A stretch of DNA of 33,614 nucleotides, taken from positions 1-33,614 of the forward strand of contig JAPPND010000067.1 in assembly GCA_028818795.1 (NCBI GenBank), written 5' to 3'. The stretch's first letter is position 1; each line of letters opens with the position of its first letter. Positions 15,963 through 22,326 of the stretch are shown piece by piece. This DNA comes from Gammaproteobacteria bacterium. Its GTDB lineage: Bacteria; Pseudomonadota; Gammaproteobacteria; Pseudomonadales; Azotimanducaceae. Under the pieces are notes generated by a model, which was not told where the DNA came from, did not search any database, and worked only from the letters and a program-made list of their open reading frames with translations. Made by a program: the position numbers and the translations under genes.

Positions 15963-17999
15963 TCAGTCCGGCAGGCTGAAGGCGAAGTACTCCGAGCCCG
16001 ACGGCGGCCCCATGCGGGCGCCGCCGGCTGCGATCACGACGTACTGCTTGCCGGCCACACTGTACACGGCGGGAGTCGAGAACCCGGCGGCCGTGAGGTC
16101 CGCCTCCCAGAGGATTTCCCCGCTGTCCGAATCGTAGGCACGGAACTTCCGGTCGGGCGTTGCGGCGATGAAGATGAGCCCGGTCGCCGTGACCACCGGT
16201 CCGCCGTAGCTAACCGCCCCGAATCCCAAGTCCGGATGCGACGGGTAGTTTCCGAACGGTACGCGCCAGACGGTTTCCCCCGTTGCCAGGTCGATGGAGT
16301 TCAGCGTACCCCAGGGCGGCGTGTTGCCCGGCAGTTGCTCGTGGTCGCGCAGGTACACGTAGCAGCAGTGGGCGTAGCCGACCTCCTTCGTCGGTTCGTC
16401 CTTCACCCGTTCGGGATTCACGATGTAGCCGCGCACCCGTTCGCGCTCGAGGTCCGAAAGGTGGGCGAAGCCCGGCATCCGGCCAACACCTTCTTCGATG
16501 ACCTTGCCGACATCCCGGTAGCTCATCCGCTCTAGGATTCCGTTGAGCTCGGGTCCGGTCTCGGTGCCTTCGAGTTCCATGCCATGACAGCTTCCGCAGT
16601 GGGTCGCATAGGTGCCTGATGCGCTGAATCCTGCCGGTATCTCGGTGAGGTTCAGGATGCCGGCCACGTCGTTGGAGTTGACGATCAGCCGGTTGGCGGC
16701 CGGATCGAAAGCCGAACCTCCCCACTCCGCGCCACCGTCGTACCAGGGATAGAACAGCACGGTTCCCACCCGGGGCGGGGCCCACTTGCGTAGGTCCCAG
16801 TCCTTTATCTTTTCGCGAACGTCGGCCGCGGCTTCCTCGCTGCGATTGGTGATCTCGAATTCCTGGCGGCTGATGGTAACGGTGGAAACGGGCTGCAGGG
16901 GCGCCGGCATCTCCCCCGGCAGCGTGCTTGGCAACGTGGACTCGTACTCGATGGGATACATCAACTCGCCGGTCTCTCGGTCGAAGGCATAGAGATGCCC
17001 GGATTTCGTGGTGAGCGCCACGGCATCGATGGTCGTGCCGTCGCGCACGAGTCGGACCAGTGTCGGCGGGGACGGGTTGTCGCGGTCCCACAGGTCGTGG
17101 CGAATCACCTGGTAGTGCCAGATGCGCTCGCCGGTCCGGGCATTGATGGCGAGGAGCGAGTTCGCGAACAGGTTGTCTCCCAAACGGCTCGCGCCGTAGA
17201 AATCCGGCGTTGCGGAACCGGTGGGGGCGAACAGGATGCCGCGCTCCTCGTCTAGCGCCATGCCCGTCCAGACGTTGGCGCCGCCCGCCTTCTCGAGAGC
17301 TCCCGGCGCCCAGGTCTCCGAACCCGGATCACCCGGTTTGGGAATGGTGTCGAACTGCCATACCAAGCTGCCGTCTAGCGCACTGAACGCCCGAACCGAA
17401 CCGGGGAAGGAGTCGGCGTTTTCGGTGGTGGTAAAGCCGAGTATGAGCTTGTCCTCAAACACCACGCCCGGCGCCGTCACGGCGAGATAGCCGGTGCGTT
17501 CCACTTCCTGCGGCGTGACATCGACGCGTCCCTGTTCGCCGAACGTCTCGACCGGCGTCCCGTCCGCCGCGTTCAACCCGAGCAGGATCTTGCCGGCGTT
17601 GTAGAAAATGCGCCGTTGTTCACCACGCTCCCAATACATCAACCCCCGCTGGGCGCCGCGCAGTTCCGGGTCGAAGCGCCAGAGTTCCTCGCCGGTAGCG
17701 GCGTTAAGCGCAAAGGCGACGAGTTCCGGCGACAGGCCAAACAGCACGCCGTCGACGACTAGCGGGCTGGTGTACATCGTGCCGGCCGGCTCGCCTGAGC
17801 AGTATACCCAGGCTTGGACAAGCTCCTCGACGTTGTCCCGGTCGACCTGGGTGAGCGGCGAGTAGTGTTGGCGACCGGCATCACCAAGGTATACATCCCA
17901 ATCCACGTCCCGATCAGCCGGCGGCGAATCGGGCGCGGGCGTACAGGCATGGACCAACAGGATCAGAGCCGGCAGGACGAGCCGTTGGGCCTCGCGCAT
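15963..17999 (-). CDS. PQQ-dependent dehydrogenase with embedded cytochrome c domain
   Basis: 678-residue exported quinoprotein. A short hydrophobic signal (residues 6-18) ends in VHAC, a weak lipobox. The first propeller part (about 33-455) carries repeated blade motifs such as NAATGEELWRFD and the active-site block HDLWDRDNP (301-309). A class I cytochrome c domain follows, inserted before the last blades: CGSCH at 468-472 as the haem site and Met508 (GRMPGF) as likely axial ligand. The propeller then resumes (LATGETVWRVPF, about 571-582) to the end. Such enzymes oxidise alcohols or sugars in the periplasm and pass electrons to the respiratory chain; the substrate here is unknown. Adjacent cysteines occur at 545-546. 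A strong ribosome-binding site (GGGGGAG) precedes ATG 17999. It diverges from a GH10 xylanase gene. Confidence 0.9.
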   Translation of the reverse strand: MREAQRLVLPALILLVHACTPAPDSPPADRDVDWDVYLGDAGRQHYSPLTQVDRDNVEELVQAWVYCSGEPAGTMYTSPLVVDGVLFGLSPELVAFALNAATGEELWRFDPELRGAQRGLMYWERGEQRRIFYNAGKILLGLNAADGTPVETFGEQGRVDVTPQEVERTGYLAVTAPGVVFEDKLILGFTTTENADSFPGSVRAFSALDGSLVWQFDTIPKPGDPGSETWAPGALEKAGGANVWTGMALDEERGILFAPTGSATPDFYGASRLGDNLFANSLLAINARTGERIWHYQVIRHDLWDRDNPSPPTLVRLVRDGTTIDAVALTTKSGHLYAFDRETGELMYPIEYESTLPSTLPGEMPAPLQPVSTVTISRQEFEITNRSEEAAADVREKIKDWDLRKWAPPRVGTVLFYPWYDGGAEWGGSAFDPAANRLIVNSNDVAGILNLTEIPAGFSASGTYATHCGSCHGMELEGTETGPELNGILERMSYRDVGKVIEEGVGRMPGFAHLSDLERERVRGYIVNPERVKDEPTKEVGYAHCCYVYLRDHEQLPGNTPPWGTLNSIDLATGETVWRVPFGNYPSHPDLGFGAVSYGGPVVTATGLIFIAATPDRKFRAYDSDSGEILWEADLTAAGFSTPAVYSVAGKQYVVIAAGGARMGPPSGSEYFAFSLPD

Positions 18000-18100
18000 G
18001 TGTTCTCCCCCTCGGTTGCGTTCCGACCGTAAGCAAAAAGACGATGCCGCGCAAATCGGCCCGAGCTATGCTGGATGCCCGTTCACCCGGGATCGTTCCG

Positions 18101-19420
18101 ATGCAGCGACTACCGCTATTCGCCCTGTTGCTCGGGTGCCTCGCCGCATCCGCCGACACTCCGCTCAAGCAAACCTACGGGGACGCCTTCGGAGTGGGTG
18201 TCGCGGTCCAAGCCGCTCAACTCGAGCGCGCGACCGAGAGCGCCCTGGTAAAGCGGCATTTCGGCATGGTTGTCTCGGAATACCAAATGAAGGCAAACGT
18301 ACTCGCTCCGCGGGCGGGCGAGTACGACTGGTCGGCGGCCGACGCCATCGTTGCATTCGCCGAGGCCAACGACCTGCACGTCCGCGGTCACGCCCTGGTC
18401 TGGCACCAGTCGACGCCCGATTGGTTTCTCGAGGGGGGCGACCCGGCGGTTATTCGCGCGCGACTCGAAGCCTACGTCCGCGATGTCGTCAGCCGATACC
18501 GGGGCCGCATCTTCGCCTGGGACGTCGTCAACGAGGCAGCGAGCGACGCCGGCGGCACCTACCGCGAGAGCAGCTGGTACCGGACGACCGGCAAGGACTA
18601 CATCGACTGGGCGTTCAAGGCGGCCCGTGAGGCCGATCCCGAATGCCTCCTGTTCCTGAACGACTATGGCACGGAGCGCAGCGCGAAGCTGGAACGGGTG
18701 ATGGCCGTAGTGACGGACCTCACCGACCGCGGCGTGCCGATCGACGGAGTCGGACACCAGTTTCACCTAGGTCGTGGCCAGTCGATCAGCGGAGTCCACG
18801 ACGCTCTCGATGCGGTGGCGGAAGCCAGCCTGCTGAGCCATATCACCGAACTGGATGTCTCCGCGTACAACGATCCCGGTTCATGCTACGGGGATTCCAC
18901 GGGGTGCCGGCCGCCCTTGGCCGAGGGCGCGATCCCCGAGTTCCTAACCGAACAGGCGCACCTCTACCGCGCCGTATTCGACGCGGCCCGGGACCGGCCC
19001 AGTGTCGGTGCCGTGCTGACGTGGGGATTGCACGATGGCCAGTCCTGGCTGAACCGATTCCCCGTGCGGCGCACCAACTATCCGCTGCTGTTCGACCGGA
19101 ACCTCGAACCGAAACCGGCGCTCATTGCCTTGCTGGATCCGGGGTATGAACGTCGCGCTCATGAATTTCAGAGCCGACATCAACGGCGACCCCTCAGGCA
19201 GCCTCCATCGGAATCCGCCTTAGAGGCGGCGCCGTTCCCGGATGATGCCGTGATCCGACTTCTCGATGGACTCGACGAAACATCGCACCTCGGGATGCGC
19301 CTTTGCCGGTTCCTGCAGTTCGTCCAAGGCATCCTTCAAGGTCAGGCCGCGCCGGTAGACGGTGTTGTAGGCGTCCTGCAGCGCTTTCTTGACGTTCTCC
19401 TCGAGGCCCAGACGCCGTAG
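18101..19420 (+). CDS. GH10 endo-beta-1,4-xylanase, exported
   Basis: 439-residue predicted secreted glycoside hydrolase of family 10. The signal peptide is MQRLPLFALLLGCLAASA; LLGC could be a lipobox. The (beta/alpha)8 barrel spans about residues 22-347. The acid/base glutamate is Glu145 in WDVVNEAASD and the nucleophile Glu250 in HITELDVSAY; GHALVWHQSTPDWF and TWGLHDGQSWL are further family blocks. The family typically cleaves xylan backbones, but some members act on other beta-glycans. The domain ends near LLDPGYE (about residue 349), while the frame continues for about 90 residues with no recognisable domain. Its last 201 bases are antisense to lpxA. The ATG at 18101 is chosen for the signal peptide; the frame is open upstream to 18044. 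Confidence 0.88.
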   Translation: MQRLPLFALLLGCLAASADTPLKQTYGDAFGVGVAVQAAQLERATESALVKRHFGMVVSEYQMKANVLAPRAGEYDWSAADAIVAFAEANDLHVRGHALVWHQSTPDWFLEGGDPAVIRARLEAYVRDVVSRYRGRIFAWDVVNEAASDAGGTYRESSWYRTTGKDYIDWAFKAAREADPECLLFLNDYGTERSAKLERVMAVVTDLTDRGVPIDGVGHQFHLGRGQSISGVHDALDAVAEASLLSHITELDVSAYNDPGSCYGDSTGCRPPLAEGAIPEFLTEQAHLYRAVFDAARDRPSVGAVLTWGLHDGQSWLNRFPVRRTNYPLLFDRNLEPKPALIALLDPGYERRAHEFQSRHQRRPLRQPPSESALEAAPFPDDAVIRLLDGLDETSHLGMRLCRFLQFVQGILQGQAAPVDGVVGVLQRFLDVLLEAQTP

Positions 19421-20449
19421 GCGTTCGACGTTCAGGCCCACCGCGCCCGCCGGGTTGCCGTCCGCCGCGACGTAGGCCGGGACGTCCTTGGTCACTAGCG
19501 ACATCGCGCTCACGAAGGAGTAGGCCCCGATGCTGCGGAACTGCGGCACGCCGACGTACCCGGAGAGCACCGCCTCGTTGCCGACCGTCACATGACCGGC
19601 GACCGAGGCGTTGTTCGCCATGACGATGCGGTCGCCAAGTACGCAGTCGTGGCCAATGTGGACATAGGCCATGAAGAGGTTGTTGTCTCCGACCACGGTA
19701 CGACTACGGTCCGTGGCGAGACCGCGATGGATGGTCACGCCCTCGCGGATGACGTTGTTGTCGCCGATTGCCAGCGTAGTCGGCTCGCCCTTGTAGGCGA
19801 ACGCCGGGGAACCTTCGCCGACCGTCGAGAACTGGAATATCTTGTTGCCGCGGCCCAGCACCGTCGGGCCACGCAACACCACGTGCGCACCGATCTCGCA
19901 GTCGTCGCCCACTACGACATCCGGGCCGATCGTCGACCAAGGGCCCACCGAAACGTTGTCGCCCAGTTCGGCCCTCGGGTCGACCATGGCGCGTTCGTCC
20001 ACGAGCCGAGCCGACTTCCGCTCGACGCACATCAGGGTGACCGAGCAAGCCAGTTCGCCGTCGACCAGCGCTTCGCAGTCGAATTTCATGAGTTGGCGCC
20101 GTTCGCTCAAGATCGTGCCTTTCAGTTCCAGGACATCTCCCGGGCGTACGGGCCGTTTGAAGCGGGCGTTGTCGACGCCCGCAAGATAGTGAATGTAGCC
20201 GTCTGACGGACTCCTGCCGCGGGACTGGAACGCGAGGATGCAGCAAAGCTGGGCGAGAGCTTCGACGACGAGTACGCCGGGCATGATTGGATTGCCCGGG
20301 AAGTGGCCTTGCAGGTAGGGCTCGTTGGCGGACACGTTCTTACGACCGGCAATGCGGCCCCCCGGAACGATCTCGTCCACCCTGTCGACCAGCAGGAACG
20401 GGTACCGGTGCGGCAGGAACTGAACGATCTCGTCTATACCGAGTGACAT
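19220..20449 (-). CDS. fabZ-lpxA: Fused 3-hydroxyacyl-ACP dehydratase FabZ / UDP-GlcNAc acyltransferase LpxA
   Basis: One uninterrupted 409-codon frame encodes two usually separate enzymes. Residues 1 to about 147 are FabZ ([20 protein letters not shown], catalytic His49 in [14 protein letters not shown] and Glu63 in VVEALAQ), which dehydrates 3-hydroxyacyl-ACP in fatty acid synthesis. Residues about 149-409 are LpxA, which transfers 3-hydroxyacyl from ACP to UDP-GlcNAc in the first lipid A step. Its left-handed beta-helix hexads, His264 and catalytic His267 (YVHIGHDC) and His286 (AGH) are present. The HQF histidine of E. coli (His160) is Pro302, and the acyl-ruler glycine (Gly173) is Ala315. 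Both enzymes compete for the same 3-hydroxyacyl-ACP, which makes a fusion notable. There is no stop and no clear ribosome-binding site at the junction; Met155 lies inside the LpxA part. Confidence 0.9.
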   Translation of the reverse strand: MSLGIDEIVQFLPHRYPFLLVDRVDEIVPGGRIAGRKNVSANEPYLQGHFPGNPIMPGVLVVEALAQLCCILAFQSRGRSPSDGYIHYLAGVDNARFKRPVRPGDVLELKGTILSERRQLMKFDCEALVDGELACSVTLMCVERKSARLVDERAMVDPRAELGDNVSVGPWSTIGPDVVVGDDCEIGAHVVLRGPTVLGRGNKIFQFSTVGEGSPAFAYKGEPTTLAIGDNNVIREGVTIHRGLATDRSRTVVGDNNLFMAYVHIGHDCVLGDRIVMANNASVAGHVTVGNEAVLSGYVGVPQFRSIGAYSFVSAMSLVTKDVPAYVAADGNPAGAVGLNVERLRRLGLEENVKKALQDAYNTVYRRGLTLKDALDELQEPAKAHPEVRCFVESIEKSDHGIIRERRRL

Positions 20450-20544
20450 TGTCTTTCTCGTCCGTTGGGGAACACCGTAGCGCAAGCCAACCTTGGATGC
20501 CGTTGGAGTGCCTTTACTTGTCGATCCTCGAGTGCCGCTCGGCA

Positions 20545-20569
20545 GGACGGGACAAGCCCGTCCCCTACG
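20545..20569 (-). repeat. Palindromic repeat type A at the lpxD 3' end
   Basis: Type A element with arms GGACGGG and CCCGTCC around ACAAG and head CCCCTACG. The TAG in the head (20567-20565 on the minus strand) is the lpxD stop codon, so the element abuts and ends lpxD. It occupies part of the 115-base lpxD-fabZ gap. Confidence 0.75.
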
Positions 20570-21605
20570 TGCGACGTTCCTTCTCGAGACGCGCCAAGCG
20601 CTTGGCGATGTCGTCGAGCTCCGCGAACCGCACTGCGTTGCGCCGCCATCGCTGCACCGTATCATGCAAGACACTGCCCGCGTAGACACCCGGCGTGTCG
20701 ATGGAGCGGCTGATGGTCGTCACCGAAGCCACCTGCACGTTGTCGCAGATCGTGATGGGATGGTCTCCCGCCACACCCGCCCCGCCGGCGAATACGCAAT
20801 GGCGGCCGATCTTCGTGCTGCCGACGATTCCGACCCGGCCGCAGATCAGCGTGTGCTCCCCGATGTCGCAGTTGTGGCCGATCTGCACCTGGTTGTCGAT
20901 CTTGACGCCATCGCGCACCACGGTCGCGGTGATGGCACCGCGGTCTATGGTCGAGCACGCGCCGACGACCACGTCGTTGCCCAACGTGACCCCGCCGAGC
21001 TGGGCGATGGCAACCCACCGACCCCGCTCGTCGGGTGCGAAACCGAAACCGTCGGCGCCGATCACGGCACCGCTGTGGATCACACAGCGTTCGCCGAGCG
21101 TTACGCCATGGTAGAGGGTGGCGTTGGGGTGCACGACGCAGTCTGCGCCAATTCGGGTCCCCTCGCCCACCCGGGAACCGGCACCGATCTCGACCCTCGG
21201 GCCGAGGACAACATCGGCTGCGATCGAGGCGTTGGCACCGACGGCGGCGGAAGGGTCCAGTCTCGCCCCGGGATCCACGGTGGCGGTCGCGTCGACACCG
21301 GCCGCTAGACGCGGCGCATCGTCGAACAGTTGGGAAACGAGAGCGAACGCGACGTAGGGGTCCGGCACGACGACCGCGACGGCCGGACAGCCAACCGCGT
21401 CGCTGTCGCGCAACAGCACCGCCGATGCTTTGGTTTCGTGCAGGTAGCGCCGGTAGGCTACGCCTGAAAGATGCGTGATCTGTCCCGCCGTGGCCGTGTC
21501 GATGGGGCCGAGGCCGGTGATCTCGACTGCGCCGTCCCCGCGCACCTCGACGGTGCCCGGGATCGCGTCATCGATGGCGGCCGCGATGTCGTCGACGGTC
21601 GGCAC
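20565..21605 (-). CDS. lpxD: UDP-3-O-(3-hydroxyacyl)glucosamine N-acyltransferase LpxD
   Basis: 346-residue cytosolic acyltransferase (E. coli 341) adding the second 3-hydroxyacyl chain, the third step of lipid A synthesis. An N-terminal uridine-binding domain (about 1-100) is followed by a long left-handed beta-helix of hexad repeats (about 103-310) and a C-terminal helical tail. Catalytic His244 is in QVQIGHNCDIG. The GADGFGFAPD block near residue 184 is typical of LpxD. The start is a GTG at 21605, without a clear ribosome-binding site; no other start fits the N-terminal domain better. The stop codon is supplied by an inserted palindromic repeat, so the last few residues (KERRT) may differ from the ancestral end. 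Confidence 0.94.
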   Translation of the reverse strand: MPTVDDIAAAIDDAIPGTVEVRGDGAVEITGLGPIDTATAGQITHLSGVAYRRYLHETKASAVLLRDSDAVGCPAVAVVVPDPYVAFALVSQLFDDAPRLAAGVDATATVDPGARLDPSAAVGANASIAADVVLGPRVEIGAGSRVGEGTRIGADCVVHPNATLYHGVTLGERCVIHSGAVIGADGFGFAPDERGRWVAIAQLGGVTLGNDVVVGACSTIDRGAITATVVRDGVKIDNQVQIGHNCDIGEHTLICGRVGIVGSTKIGRHCVFAGGAGVAGDHPITICDNVQVASVTTISRSIDTPGVYAGSVLHDTVQRWRRNAVRFAELDDIAKRLARLEKERRT

Positions 21606-21666
21606 GCTAGGGCGTTTGGAACCCCAAGCGCATCGGTTCAGCGGTTAGCGCGGCTCCTCAAGGAGT

Positions 21667-22206
21667 CTAGCCGTCCGCCTCTGCCTGCTGCTCGGCGTAG
21701 CGTTCGTTGAGCTTCTCGGTGACCTTCGCCGTAATGTCGTGTTTCATGTTGGCGAACAACAGCGTCTGCCGGGCGAGCACGAAGTCGTAGCGTTCGATTT
21801 CGATGAGATCGTTGACGACGGCGTTGAACTTCGGCGTCATCTCCTGAAAGAACTCCTGCTGCCGGTCGGTGGCATCCTTCTGCAGTTTCTTGGTAAGGAA
21901 TTCGTGATCGATCCCCTTGTTCTCAATCTCCTTCGTCACGTCGCCGAGTTCTTTTTCCGACATCACGTCGCGCTCGTCGACTACCCGCTGCTGGAGCGCT
22001 TCAATGTCCGTCCGAAGTTGCTGGATATTGGCCTGTTCGTCGGCAAACTCCGCCTCCAGCGAATCGCGAAACGACTTGTACTCCTCACTTAAGCCGATCG
22101 CCGCGTCTGCGTTCACCACGGCGATCTTCAACTGTGCGACGGCTTCTTCCGCCACAGTCGTCGCCGCAGCAAACCCGAGCAACACGGCAAATGTCATCAA
22201 CCTCAT
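21667..22206 (-). CDS. skp: Periplasmic chaperone Skp/OmpH family
   Basis: 179-residue protein with an N-terminal signal peptide (MRLMTFAVLLGFAAATTVAEEAVAQ, cleavage likely after the last Ala-Gln region) and a beta-strand opener LKIAVVNADAAI. Long charged coiled-coil helices follow (about 42-140), the shape of the jellyfish-like Skp trimer that holds unfolded outer-membrane proteins. Sequence conservation in this family is low; the call rests on coiled-coil composition, the signal peptide and the position between bamA and lpxD. The ATG at 22206 is the only sensible start. Confidence 0.9.
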   Translation of the reverse strand: MRLMTFAVLLGFAAATTVAEEAVAQLKIAVVNADAAIGLSEEYKSFRDSLEAEFADEQANIQQLRTDIEALQQRVVDERDVMSEKELGDVTKEIENKGIDHEFLTKKLQKDATDRQQEFFQEMTPKFNAVVNDLIEIERYDFVLARQTLLFANMKHDITAKVTEKLNERYAEQQAEADG

Positions 22207-22326
22207 CGATCAAACCCCTCGTCCAGTTCCCATATGTCAACCCGTGCCTGCGGTTCGCGGCGGCGCGCATTATACCCGCGTTGCCTGTTCGGGCTCGCGG
22301 ACCCAGTCGCCTAAGGCCGACTCGCC

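Noticed and set aside
19220-19987. Separate lpxA starting at internal Met155
   Set aside because: The first LpxA beta-helix hexad (LVDERA) lies before this Met, and there is no ribosome-binding site. A fused product is the simpler reading, though internal initiation (GTG codon 150 or Met155) cannot be excluded.
20450-20689. 80-residue extension upstream of FabZ
   Set aside because: It passes through the palindromic repeat and the lpxD 3' end. FabZ has a normal N-terminus at 20449.
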